64,000 nt of DNA from Dromiciops gliroides (lineage: Eukaryota; Chordata; Mammalia; Microbiotheria; Microbiotheriidae), in NCBI RefSeq assembly GCF_019393635.1, contig NC_057862.1:266800441-266864440 (forward strand). Reading direction: 5' to 3'. Below, piece after piece: positions 52,474 to 63,298 of the stretch (position 1 is the first letter of the stretch; every line of letters begins with the position of its first letter). Both the position numbers and the translations under genes were made by a program. The notes under the pieces were generated by a model, which made no database searches, was not told the origin of the DNA, and worked only from the letters and a program-made list of their open reading frames with translations.

Positions 52474-53254
52474 AAAAGGCTTGGTCAGATTGAAGAACAT
52501 TGTATACACACCTCTGTTCTGCTCTTGGCATTTCTCCCAGTGTTATTGGGCTGGAAACATTGTATCAACTGTTCCTTAGGTCTTTCTGAAGCCACACTGG
52601 CTCTCAGATGATTTATCTTCCAGTTAAAGAATCAGCCTAGTAAACTGGCAAGAATCTTGCTAGCAGTGACTAAGAGAGAGAACCCCTGTGATTGTCACAG
52701 GACAACCTATTCTCTTTACAATGGAGGCATTCTTGAACTCCTAGGTAAATAACCTCCTCTTGCATATAACCCAGACATTTTCATTCAGCTGTTGTATGAT
52801 CAGTGGACCCCTACCTTGTAAGTCTCAGCTGGAATAGAATCAGCACCAGGTGTTTTGCCACACCAGAGGAGCTGCATGGCATTCAAAACCTCTTCTTCAG
52901 TTGAAAATTTGGCTAGAGAGGGATTGACTTCAACGTGAGGTATACAGTCAATGGTTTCAATATTGATTGATAGTCTTTTGAAAAAAGGATGGAAGTGTTT
53001 AGCCAATCTCTCCAGGATTTTGTCCTTATCACTAATAAGTGTGGCTCCATCAGCACTGAATGGTTGAGATGCACCATAGATCTCTGACCCATAAATAGCC
53101 TTCAGGGCATCATAAAAGTGCTTTGGATTGTTACTATCAGTGTAAAACTGAATTTCATCTGCCTGTTTACTTAACCAAGAATCCTGTATCTAAGTTTTGC
53201 TTGTACTTTACTTTTGATGGAGTTAAATGCTATCTTCATAGAGATGGATGAACT

Positions 53255-53402
53255 ATTTTTTTTTTAGTTGAGGTAATTGGGGTTAAGTGACTTGCCCAGG
53301 GTCACAGAACTTGTAACGGTCAAGTATCTGAGGCTGGATTTGAACTAAGGTCCTCCTGACTCCAGGGCCAGCACACTATCCACTACACCACCTAGTTGCC
53401 CT
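53255..53402 (-). mobile_element. WSINE-type SINE in RTE
   Basis: Minus copy; flanks GATGAACTATT and GATGAATTATC are an eroded duplication. Confidence 0.92.
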
Positions 53403-54455
53403 TAGATGAATTATCTTGCTGGTAAACCCTCTGGAATTCTTGTTTTTGTTTAGCAGCTTCTGAATTTCCCCATCATTTTTGTCAAACCAATCTTGATATT
53501 TCTGAATGTTCTGGCTCAGATGAGTAAGTTCAGTAGTGTATACCAAATCTCTGAAAGCTGCCCACTGCTTTTCTGCTCCAAAAGATGTATAGCAGCTCTT
53601 TTTGATGTCAAAGAATTGGACATTGAGTGGGTGTGGCTGGACTCCAAAGCTTTCCCAAATTTCCCGTCCAAACTAGATAACCACCTCTGAATTGTTCCAG
53701 GACCAGGAAAGCAGCTTACCAGCCCTGCAGGAAAGGTCTGTCTTTCGTGGGTGGGAGGGGAGTGACGTCTAACAGCAGTAGTAGCATCATGTCAGTAGTA
53801 GGAGTGGCCTGAGGCAGCTGCAGTTGCCTGAGATGGCGGCAGCAGCCCAAGGGTGCAGCAGTGGCAGCAGCTACAGCAGCTGCAGCAGGCCTCACAGCAG
53901 GGCACCCGCTTGCAGGGCTCTAAGCCTGGGGGCAATCCACCAATAAGGCCCCACCCTCCTGCAAACCAGCAGCCCCCTAAGCAAGTGATCAGTCTGGGCC
54001 AGCATAGCAAGGCCCCACACTAGTGACTCCCACCCCCAACACAGGCCATCAGGGAGGTCTTGACCCCACTCCTGACAAGTAGGAAGTCCCACCCTGAGTG
54101 CCTATAGTGAGATCCCACTCCTGGGACCTACTGGCAAAGAGACTGTTTCCATAACAACCCAACAGCAGGTGGCCCCAACCCTCAACCAAGTCCCAGAAAA
54201 AGGCATAAAAATGAGCAAGAAAACAAGAAAAAGCTTGACTATAGAAAGTTACTATGGTGATAGGGAGGATTCAGGCATAAACTTAGAGGAAGACAATAGT
54301 GCTCAAATGGCTATAGGTAAAGCTTGAAAGAAAAATGTAATTTTATCTCAGTCCCAAAAAGAATTCCTGGAAGAGCATAAAAAGGATTTTTAAAAAACAA
54401 ATTAGAGAAGTAGAAGAAAAATTTGAAAAAGAAATGAGAGTAATGTGAGAAAATC

Positions 54456-54890
54456 ATGAAAAAAGGAGTCAATAGCATGGGAAAAGCTATCCAAAAATTT
54501 ACTGAGGAAAATAACTCCCTAAAAGATAGAATAAGCCAAATTGAAAAGGAGGTACAAAGGGTCAGTAAAGAAAATAATTCCTTAAAAATTAGAATAGAAC
54601 AAGTGGAAATTAATGACTATTTGAGATATCAAGATATGATCAAACAAAATTTTAAAAAGTTTTAAAAAATAGAAGAAAATGTGAAATTTCTCATTGGAAA
54701 AACAACTGACCTAGAAAATAGATCCAGGAAAGACAATATAAGAATTATTGGACTACCTGAAACCCATAATAATAATAATAATAATAAAAAGCCTGGACAA
54801 TATCCTTCAAGAAATTATCAAAGAAAACTGCCAGAGGGCAAAAGAGGGAAAGAATCTACCAATCACCACCTGAAAGAAATCCCAAAATAA
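54456..54890 (+). pseudogene. L1 ORF1 remnant, two frames
   Basis: Frames 54456-54665 and 54681-54890 carry the coiled coil ([20 protein letters not shown]) and RNA-binding domain. Between them lies a stop and frame change. An (AAT)n expansion at 54765-54785 adds a run of Asn after GLPETHN. Confidence 0.85.
54765..54785 (+). repeat. (AAT)n microsatellite in L1 ORF1
   Basis: About seven AAT units inserted in ORF1 of the L1 at 53700-60390; it encodes poly-Asn in the decayed frame. Confidence 0.9.
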
Positions 54891-55915
54891 AATCTCTCAG
54901 AAATATCATAGCCATATTCCAGAGCTCACAAATCAAGGAGAAAGTATTTCAAACAGCCAAAAAGAAACAAAGTCTCATGGAGTTACAATCAAGATTGCAA
55001 AGGATTTGGCAGCTTCCCCATCAAAGAACCAGAGGACTTGGAATAAGATATACCAGAAAGCAAAGGAGTTAGGTTTACAGCCATGAATCACTTACCTAGC
55101 AAAATTGAATATAATTTTTCAGGGGGGAAATGGAAATTTAATGAAATAGAGGACTTTCAAGGATTTCTGATTAAAAGACCAGAGCTGAATTTTTTTTAAA
55201 TGACCTACAAATACAAGACCCAAGGGAAACATAAAAAGATAAAAAAGAAAAAAAATCAATAATGTTAAACTACTTATATTTCTATAGGGCAAGATCATAC
55301 TCTTAACAACTTTACTATAAGAGCAATTAGAGGGAGTTTATGTAAACAGAAGGTGTGGAAATAAGGTGACAGTGGTGGGATGATACCCCAAGAGACAAAA
55401 TAAAGGGATGTGAAAGAAATTGTACTAGAAGAAGGAGAGGAGAAATTGAAGGGGGCAAATTATTTCACATAAAAGAAGTGCAAAAAATTGTTATAATGGA
55501 GGGGAAGATGAGTGGGACAGGCAAAGCTTGAACCTTACTTTCATCAAAATTGGCTCAAAGAGGTAATAAACATACACAGTCAATTGGATCTAAAAATCTC
55601 TCTTACCCTATTAGAAAGTAAAAAAGGAACAGAGATAATAGAAGGGGGAGAAGGGACTGGTTAAAGGGAGGGTATATTGGGGAAGGTGGTGATCAGAATC
55701 ACACTTGTGAGGAGGGAAAGGGTTGGAGGTGGTAAGAGTAAGCCACCCTTTCCATCCTTCACATAAAAAAAGTGAAAAATAGCATAGAGGGAAATACACA
55801 TTTAGTTATCATAACTATAAACATGAATCAGATTAACTGACCCAGCAAATGGAAGCAGATAGCAAAATGGATTAAAAACCAAAATCTTACAATATGTTGT
55901 TTACAAGAAACACAT

Positions 55916-56245
55916 TTGAAGCAGAGAGACACACACAGAGGAAAGGTAAGGACTTGTAATAGAATCTATTATGCTTCAGCTGAAGTAAAGAAAGCAGGGG
56001 TAGCAATCATGATTTCAGGCAAAGCAAAAACAAAAATAGATCTAATAAAAAGAGATAAAGGAAACTATATATTATTGAAAGATACCATAGACAATGAAGT
56101 CATGTCAATACTTAACATATATGCAACAAATGGTATAGAATCCAAATTTTTGAAGAAGTTGAATGAGTTACAGGAGGAAATACATAATAAATCAATGGGG
56201 AAGACCTTCCCATCTCAGAACTGGATAAATCAAACCAAAAAATAA
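55916..56245 (+). pseudogene. L1 ORF2 endonuclease fragment
   Basis: 109 codons with KVRTCNRIYYASAEVKKAGV and KGNYILLKDTIDNEVMSILN, and NIYATN, the apurinic-endonuclease-like domain of L1 ORF2p. The frame then breaks. Confidence 0.85.
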
Positions 56246-56918
56246 ACAAGAAAGTGAATAGAATTCTGGAAAAGTTAGATATGATAGATCTCTGGAGAAA
56301 ACTGAATGGGAACAGAAAGGAATATACCTTTTTCTCAGCCATACATGCCACCTACACAAAAATTGACCATGTTTGTTGACATTAAAAAGTTCACAGCCAT
56401 ATGCAAAAAAGCAGAAATACATCCTTTTCAGATCATAATGCAATAAAAATTACATTCAAAAATGGACAATGAAAAGAGATTAATTTTTAATTAATCTAAT
56501 CCTAAAAAACAAGTATGTTGAAGAACAAATCATAGAAACAATCAATAATCTCATTGAAGAAAATGACAACAATGAGACAACATATCAAAATTTATGGGAT
56601 ACAGCCAAAGTGGTACTTAAGGGAAAATGTATATCTCTAATTACTTACATCAATAAAATAGAAAAAAAGCAGATCACTAAGTTGAGCATGCAACTCAAAA
56701 AAACTAGAAAATAAACAAATTTAAAATCCCCAATTAAACAAATTAGAAATCCTGAAAATCCAAGGAGAGATTAATAAAATTGAAAGTAAGAAAACCATTG
56801 AATTAATAAATAAAACTAAAAGCTGGTTTTATGAAAGAAACAACAAAATAGATAAATGGTTAATTTAATTTAAAAAAGAAAAGAAAAGCAAACTACTAGT
56901 ATAAAAAATGGAAGGGAT

Positions 56919-57072
56919 AGGGGCAGCTAGGTGGCGCAGTGGATAGAGCACCAGCCCTGGAATCAGGAGGACCTGAGTTCAAATCTGACCTCAGACACTT
57001 AACACTTACTAGCTGTGTGACCCTGGGCAAGTCACTTAACCCCAATTGCCTCACCAAAAAAAAAAAAAAAAA
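56919..57072 (+). mobile_element. WSINE-type SINE in L1 ORF2
   Basis: Plus copy, near consensus, flanked by GGAAGGGATA on both sides, A tail of about 18. Confidence 0.96.
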
Positions 57073-57724
57073 AGGAAGGGATAAACTTGCCACAGATGAA
57101 AAGGAAATTATGACAATTGTTAGGAGCTATTTTGCCCAATTATATGGCAATAAATTTGACACTCTAAATGAAATTATACTTACAAAAATGTAAATTACCC
57201 AGATTAACAGAAAAAATAAAATACTTAAATAACCCAATTGTAGAAAAAGTAATTAAATAAGCCATTAATGAACTTAAGAAAAAATCTCCAAGACCAGATG
57301 GATTCACAAGTGAATTTTACCAAACATTTGAAAAACAACTAATCCCAACTAAATAGACTATTTGGGAAAATAAGTGAAGAAGGATTCCTACCAAATTATT
57401 TTTATGAGACAAATATGGTGCTGATACCCAAACCGGGAAGAACCAAAACAGAGAAAGAAAATGATGGACCAATTTCCCTAATGAACGCAAAAAAATTTTT
57501 TTAAATAAAATGCTATCAAAGAGATTACGTCAATTTAGCACAAGGATCATACACTATAACAAGGTGGGATTTATACCAGGAATGAAGCAACCCTTCATTA
57601 TCAGGAAAACTATTGGCATAATTGACCATATCAATAACAAAAGCAACAGAAATCAGTATTACCTCAATAGATGGAGAAACAGTCTTTGACAAAATATAGC
57701 ATCCATTCCTATTAAAAACACTAG

Positions 57725-58248
57725 AGAAAGAAATGATGAGCAGGATGATATCAGAAGGACTTATGAAAAATGCAAACCATCAACAGAGGAAGAACTGGTG
57801 GTATCTGAATACAGATTGAAGTATAGTTTTATTTGTTAGCTCATCTTTCTAAAGTTATTTTGTCTATTTTCTTTCACAATTTGACTAATGTGAAGATGTT
57901 TTGCATAATTGCACATGTATGAGTTATACTGAATTGTTTGATTTCGTAGAGAGTTGAGGAGGGAGGGAGGAAGAAAATTTAGAACACAAAGTTTTAAAAA
58001 ATCAATGTGAAAAAATGTGGCCTTTTTTACATGTAATTTGGTGAAAATTCTAAATAAAATGAAATTTTTTTTAATGTTTTTTATTATTTTTTTTTTAGTG
58101 AGGCAATTGGGTTTAAGTGACTTGCCCAGGGTCACACAGCTAGTAAGTGTTAAGTGTCTGAGGCCACATTTGAACTCAGGTACTCCTGACTCCAGGGCCG
58201 GTGCTTTATCCACTGTGCCACCTAGCTGCCCCTAAAATGAAAACTTTT
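57725..58248 (+). mobile_element. Non-autonomous L1 3'-end unit nested in L1 ORF2
   Basis: Flanked by TTAAAAACACTAG (57712-57724) and TTTAAAACACTAG (58249-58261). It opens with aaatgatgagcaggatgata of the ORF2 end, then skips about 150 bases of the usual ORF2 tail and continues with a variant L1 3' UTR. The same deleted unit occurs at 4385-4838. It is itself hit by a SINE. Confidence 0.85.
58065..58233 (-). mobile_element. WSINE-type SINE in the L1 3' unit
   Basis: Minus copy flanked by TAAAATGAAA at 58055-58064 and 58234-58243: the third level of nesting (L1, L1 unit, SINE). Confidence 0.95.
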
Positions 58249-58684
58249 TTTAAAACACTAGTGAGCATAGGAATAAATGGAGTTTACCTTAAAACAATAA
58301 GTAATATTTATCTAAAATCAACAGTGAGCATTATCTGTGATAGAAGCAGTCCCAATAAAACAAGGTTTAAGCAAGGATGCCCATTATCAACTCTATTATT
58401 TAATATTGTACTAGAAATGTTAGCTATAGCAATAAGAGAAGAAAAAGAAAAAAATGAATTAGAATAGGTAATGAGGAAACAAAACAATCACTTTTTGCAG
58501 ATGATATTATATTATACTTAGAAAATCCTAGAGAATCAATAGCTACTTGAAATTATTAACAACTCCAGCAATATTGCACGATACAAAATAAATCCACACA
58601 AATCATCAGCATTTCTATATGTTACCAAGAAAGTCTAGCAGCAACAGATGGAAAGAGAAATTCCATTAAAAATAAATGTAGACA

Positions 58685-58841
58685 GGGGCAGCTAGGTGGT
58701 ACATTGGATAGAACACCAGCCCTGCAGTCAGGAGGACCCGGGTTCAAATCCGGCCTCAGACACTTGACACTTACTAGCTGTGTGACCCTGGGCAAGTCGC
58801 TTAACCCCAATTGCTTTACAAAAATAAGAAAAGAAAAACTA
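58685..58841 (+). mobile_element. WSINE-type SINE in L1 ORF2 (first of a pair)
   Basis: Plus copy flanked by AAATAAATGTAGACA on both sides; A/G-rich tail. Confidence 0.95.
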
Positions 58842-58856
58842 AAATAAATGTAGACA

Positions 58857-59003
58857 GGGGCAGCTAGGTAGCACAGTGGATAGAGCACTGGCCCTGGAAT
58901 CAGGAGTACCTGAGTTCAAATCTGGCCTCAGACACTTAACACTTACTAGCTGTGTGACCCTGGGCAAGTCACTTAACCCCAATTGCCTCACTAAAAAAAA
59001 AAA
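58857..59003 (+). mobile_element. WSINE-type SINE in L1 ORF2 (second of a pair)
   Basis: Plus copy that reused the same site: preceded by AAATGTAGACA (the right duplication of the first copy) and followed by AATTGTAGACA. Confidence 0.95.
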
Positions 59004-60390
59004 AATTGTAGACAAATTAAAATACCTGGGAGTCTGCCTGCCAAGACAAACCCACATACTACATGAGCAGAACTATAAAATACTTTTCACACAAATAAAA
59101 TCATATCTAAACAATTGGGAAAATATTAGAACAAACTTTTAGAACAAAAACTCATTAATTAACAAAAACTTCTGGGAAAACTGGAAAACAGTATGTCAGA
59201 AACTAAGTGTAGGCCAACTTCTCACACTGTATACTAAAATAAGGTCAAAATGGGTACATGATTTACACATAAAGGGCGATACCATAAGCAAATTAAGAGA
59301 ACATGGAATAGTTTATCTGTCAGATTTATGGACAAAGGAAGAATTTGGAACCAAAAATTATATAGAGAGCAATACAAAATGCAAAATAGATCATTTTTAA
59401 AGGTTTTTGTACAAACAAAACTAATATAACCAAGATTATAAGGGAAGCAGAAAACTGGGAAAGAATTTTTGAAACAAATATCTTTGATAAAGGCCTCATT
59501 TCTCAAATATATAGAGAACTCAGTTAAATTTATAAAAGTACAAGTCATTCCCCAATTGATATGAACAGGCAGTTTTCAGACAAAGAAATCAAAGCTTTCT
59601 ATAGTCATATGAAAAAGTGCTCTAGGTCAATATTGATCAGAGGAATGCAAATTAAAACAACTTTGTGATATCACTTTACACCTATCAGAGTGGCAAATAT
59701 AACAAAAAAGGAAAATATTGGATGTTGGAGGGGATGTGGGAAAACTGGAATGCTAATCCACTGTTGGTGGAAAGTTATGAATTCATCAGCCATTCTGGAT
59801 AGCAATTTGGAACTATGTCCAAAAGGCTATAAAACTTCATACCCTTTGATCCAGCAATACCACTTAGGTTTATATCCCAAAGACATCCCAAAAAAGTGAT
59901 AAGAGACCCATTTGTACAAAAATATTTATAGCAGCTCTTTTTGTGGTGGCTAAGAATTGGAAATCAAAGGAATGCCCATCAATTGGGGAATGGCTGAATA
60001 AGCTGTACTATATGACTATGATAGAATATTATTGTGCTATAAGAAATGACAAGCAGGATGATTTCAGAAAGGCCTGGAAAGACTTGTGAGCAGAACCAGG
60101 AGAGTGCACAGTGACAGCAATATTGTTTGATGAAGAACTATGAATGACATAACTATTCTCAGCAATACAATAATCTAAAACAATCCAAAAAGATTAATGA
60201 TGAAGCATACTATCAACCTCCAAAGAAAGAACTGGTATTGACTGAACACAGAATGAAGAATGTTATTTTTCACTTTCTTTAATTTTTTTCTTTTATTCAC
60301 ATATATTGACCAATATGGTAATGTTTTACATAACTGCACATATATAACCTATATCTGATTGCTTACTGACTCAGGAAGGGGAGAGGGGAG

Positions 60391-60990
60391 TGTGAGAAAA
60401 ATGGCTCTTGCTCAATAATTCTTTGGAACTCAGCAGCGATGTGACAAAGGCTCGTTTATTGTCATTCTCACAAGAATGGGCAGCCCAATGTGCAGTTGAT
60501 GGGTGCCCCAAAATGGGGGCTTGCAGGTTCCATTTTATCCCCTAATCCCTAACTCAAATGGCCCCTCCCCTTTTTCATCGCTACTCTGATTACTCAAGGG
60601 TTGCAATCTAGGCGCAAAAACTAACTAATCTGATCCACAGTATTCCCAATCCTAATTTTCATTTATTGAATATCTCTTTTTGGTCTAAATCTGTATATAT
60701 TAGCATTTGAGTATTTGGCTCTACTTTCCCAAGGGAAGTCTCTATGAACCTGTGAATTAACCCTCATCTGTGAATATTAGCATTTGAGTGTCTGCCTCTA
60801 CTTTCTGAAAAAATTTTATCTGAAAACTCCATGCTGGCTGGCTATCTGAAAGTTTCTATAGCTCAAATTAGCTGACTTGGCATCTGACTGCTGCTAGCTG
60901 CTTATCTGTAGGCTATTAGCTGCCTAAGTCGATTTGTAAGGGGAGCTTCTAAAGATCCCCCAGGTTCTTTAAACCCCATATGGGCCAATC
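60391..60990 (-). mobile_element. Endogenous retroviral LTR segment
   Basis: Minus orientation, ending (60391) in CTCACA with AATAAACGAGCC upstream. It carries two diverged copies of a 45-base unit (around 60682-60729 and 60765-60808) about 80 bases apart, like U3 enhancer repeats. It abuts the L1 3' tail. Fossil; its boundary to the next LTR is inferred. Confidence 0.55.
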
Positions 60991-61732
60991 TGTAAGGTCC
61001 TGTCCCCTCCCAAACTACTTCTCCCAGATTAACAAGAAAAGGCCTCTTTCAATTTAACAACAAAGACAGGGTTTATTGATAAGAATAGACTTAGAGATAA
61101 GGATAAAGAAAGATATACAAGGGGCAGCTAGGTGGCACAGTGGATAGAGTTCAAATCTGGGCCTCAGACACTTAACACTTACTGGCTGTGTGACCCTGGG
61201 CAAGTCTCTTAACCCCAATTGCCTCACTAAAAAAAAAAAAAAAAAGGAAAAAAAAAGAAAGAAAGAAAGATATAGGACCTGAAACCTTGGCCAACAAACT
61301 CGGCTACTTCCTATCCCCCTGCATTTCCTCTCAGCTGTGGGTGTGAAATCTCCTCCCTGCCACCATGAAATATCTTCCCTCATCTCTCACCTCTTTTCTC
61401 CATAGCATCCCCCTTGCATCTCCTCCTGACCTTCTTCTACCGACTGTGTGACTCCCACCTCTGCTCTTCTTCACTATGTCTTCCTTCACTCAGTCTTCAC
61501 TACGTCCTCTCTTTCACTACCCCTGGCTCCTGAATATACCGGGAAATTCAGCCCACGTGCCCCAAGCTAATTTGTTGGCGCCCCAGGGGCCATGCTCAAG
61601 GCTAGCTGGCATAAGGAGTTTCCCTTCGAACCCCTGCCTGGGCGGAGGAACCCACATATCCCTGCTGAGTGGGGCATGGCTTGGGGGGGGGGGCGGGGGC
61701 AGGGAGCTGGGTGGAGTGTACCAATTCTTACA
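60991..61732 (-). mobile_element. Endogenous retroviral LTR with SINE insertion
   Basis: Minus orientation, with perfect inverted ends TGTAAG...CTTACA, AATAAACCCTG as polyadenylation signal, and a purine-rich tract just outside its start, so it reads as a 3' LTR. It holds a G-rich run near 61682 and one SINE. Likely class I type. Fossil. Confidence 0.65.
61120..61268 (+). mobile_element. WSINE-type SINE in LTR, shortened
   Basis: Plus copy lacking about 25 internal bases, with an A/G-rich tail, flanked by AAAGATATA on both sides. Confidence 0.92.
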
Positions 61733-62470
61733 TTTCCCTGGGGAAGTCTCTATGACAAATATCCAATTGCTTTTTGACTAGTTTGCTCCTCTCATTCCAT
61801 TTATTGAATACATCCTCTGTCTATATGATGGGAGTGGTGAGGATAGAGGCAACAAAACCTTTCCATTTCCCAAACCAGGATTCCATCCATCCCATCCAGG
61901 TAGTCTCAAACCCTGAGTTTTCTGCTAACATCCTGTTTTCCCAAGCCATTTTGCTAGTTACAGCCAGTTGTTCAGAAATACCCTGTACAGTGTCCCTTCA
62001 AGACTGGTTTTGTTCCTTGGAAAATTCTATCCTCATTGTATTTTCGGTAACAGCCCCCAGGTATAACACAAGGAACAAATCTCAATGACTACTGAGACTA
62101 CAACACCAAGGATGGTTAACAGCATTAGCTAATATCAAGTCTCTTTGTAATTTCAGTAACACACTCCCAGTGTTCATTCAGTTAGCAATTTCATCTTGGA
62201 TCTCAGATGTTCCATATAACCGTCTGGTCTCTGGAACTACTTTTCTTGGGGCAGTTGGAAGATGTCTTGTTTCCAGGGCACCTCTTCAGTAGATTTACTT
62301 CTCAGGTTTCAAATTTCATGTAGAGACTCCTCAGATCTCCCTATTAAAATTTCGATACAAATTGGTACAGTCTCTCAAATTCTACTCCCCCAATAACTAT
62401 TCCATTTGGTAAAAGCTACCTCAAATCTTATGGTTCTGATCTTACTGAGAGGGACATAGGGATATGACCC
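61733..62470 (-). mobile_element. Endogenous retrovirus env (transmembrane subunit) remnant
   Basis: On the minus strand, weak similarity to the C-terminal ectodomain and membrane-proximal part of a retroviral envelope TM subunit, directly upstream of the LTR at 60991-61732, which fits proviral order (env then 3' LTR). Broken many times. Old fossil; gag and pol are not seen beside it. Confidence 0.4.
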
Positions 62471-62550
62471 TCCACTGAGATGGAAAGTGCCCCCCCCTTC
62501 GGCCTAGTGATCTGATCTCAAAGTCTTAAAGCCCCTTAGAGCCCCCTATT

Positions 62551-62575
62551 TCTCTCTCTCTCTCTCTCTCTCTCT
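62551..62575 (+). repeat. (TC)n microsatellite
   Basis: About twelve TC dinucleotides next to the retroviral remnant. Confidence 0.9.
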
Positions 62576-62579
62576 GTTT

Positions 62580-62980
62580 TTTCTCTAGAGAGAGGCAATA
62601 ATGGGAAGCTACTATCTCCCTTTCTAAATATAGGCATATCAACTTAAAAATTGCTTCATAGAGTCTGCACTGAGACATTATGTAGACATGATACATTGTT
62701 GCAGAAACAGAAAATTTTACAAAATAATCTAACATTTCAGGAGAATGATTTATTGCTGAACCCAATTACCGCATTTTACTCAAATTAGATGTCTGTAAAG
62801 AGTATAAAAACTGCTTGGTTTCCTAATCCCAGTGTGTCACACCTCCTGGTTGTCCCAGTGAGTGTGGTGCACCTTTCTTTTGAAGGAAATAAAATCAATG
62901 CTTTGGCCTCCTTTCTCCTCGAGTCTCTATTACAGGGGTCAGTGGGTGTACTTCCCATCCCATTCATTACTAACAATAAA
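62580..62980 (+). mobile_element. Possible LTR fragment (plus)
   Basis: A TATAAAAA box near 62801 and AATAAAATC near 62888, followed by a C/T-rich U5-like segment, suggest an LTR in plus orientation. Boundaries are uncertain. Fossil. Confidence 0.3.
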
Positions 62981-63280
62981 AGGAATATCAAAATCTAGGT
63001 CTCATAGTTTATCTGAATCTGAGTGCTCCCATATTGTTACAGCTTTATCTAATTCTATCTTTAACAAACATTAACAACAGGCCAAAGGGTTACCACTACC
63101 TTGATACATGCAGGCTATAACTTAAATGTTTCAAAATACCACAGAAAGCAGAACTCTTAAATCTTTCCAAATTACATATATATCTATTTGACCTTATTTC
63201 TTCAAAAATTCTTACTCAATTGTTTAAGATCTAATCCTCACGACTTCTGCGGATTCCTAGCTTAATCTTCACACACACCA
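62981..63280. other. Unidentified spacer before the SDC4 retrocopy
   Basis: AT-rich DNA without recognisable gene or repeat; the last 50 bases may be 5' UTR of the SDC4 retrocopy. Confidence 0.35.
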
Positions 63281-63298
63281 GCCTGCTTGGCAGGCACC

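Larger units (their letters stand above)
52245..53690 (-). mobile_element. RTE-clade LINE fragment
   Basis: Minus frame at 53006-52800 reads MAKHFHPFFKRLSINIETID and LLWCGKTPGADSIPAETYKV; the GKTPGADSIPAE motif is diagnostic of RTE-type reverse transcriptase. More ORF debris lies to either side. Two SINEs are nested in it. Confidence 0.8.
53700..60390 (+). mobile_element. Near full-length L1 (LINE-1), inactive, with nested insertions
   Basis: 5' UTR with cctgagatggcggcagcagc near 53830; ORF1 from an ATG at about 54211 to 55200 (coiled coil, then ENRSRKDNIRIIGLPETH); inter-ORF spacer 55210-55820; ORF2 from about 55830, with the endonuclease motif CLQETHLKQRD at about 55899-55931, RT motif [16 protein letters not shown] at 58379-58426, SLFADDIILYLENP at 58492-58533, and the C-terminal CPSIGEWL region at about 59970. 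Many stops and frameshifts. Nested: SINE 56919, L1-derived unit 57725, SINEs 58685 and 58857. A retroviral LTR abuts the 3' tail. Confidence 0.9.

Noticed and set aside
53792-54092. Cys-rich minus-strand frames (CCSCCSCCHCC)
   Set aside because: Reverse of the CAG/GCAGC-rich 5' UTR of the plus-strand L1; no cysteine-rich gene family fits.
61476-62088. Plus-strand frames of about 100 codons near 61.5-62.1 kb
   Set aside because: They lie antisense to the retroviral LTR and env remnant and show no domain of their own.
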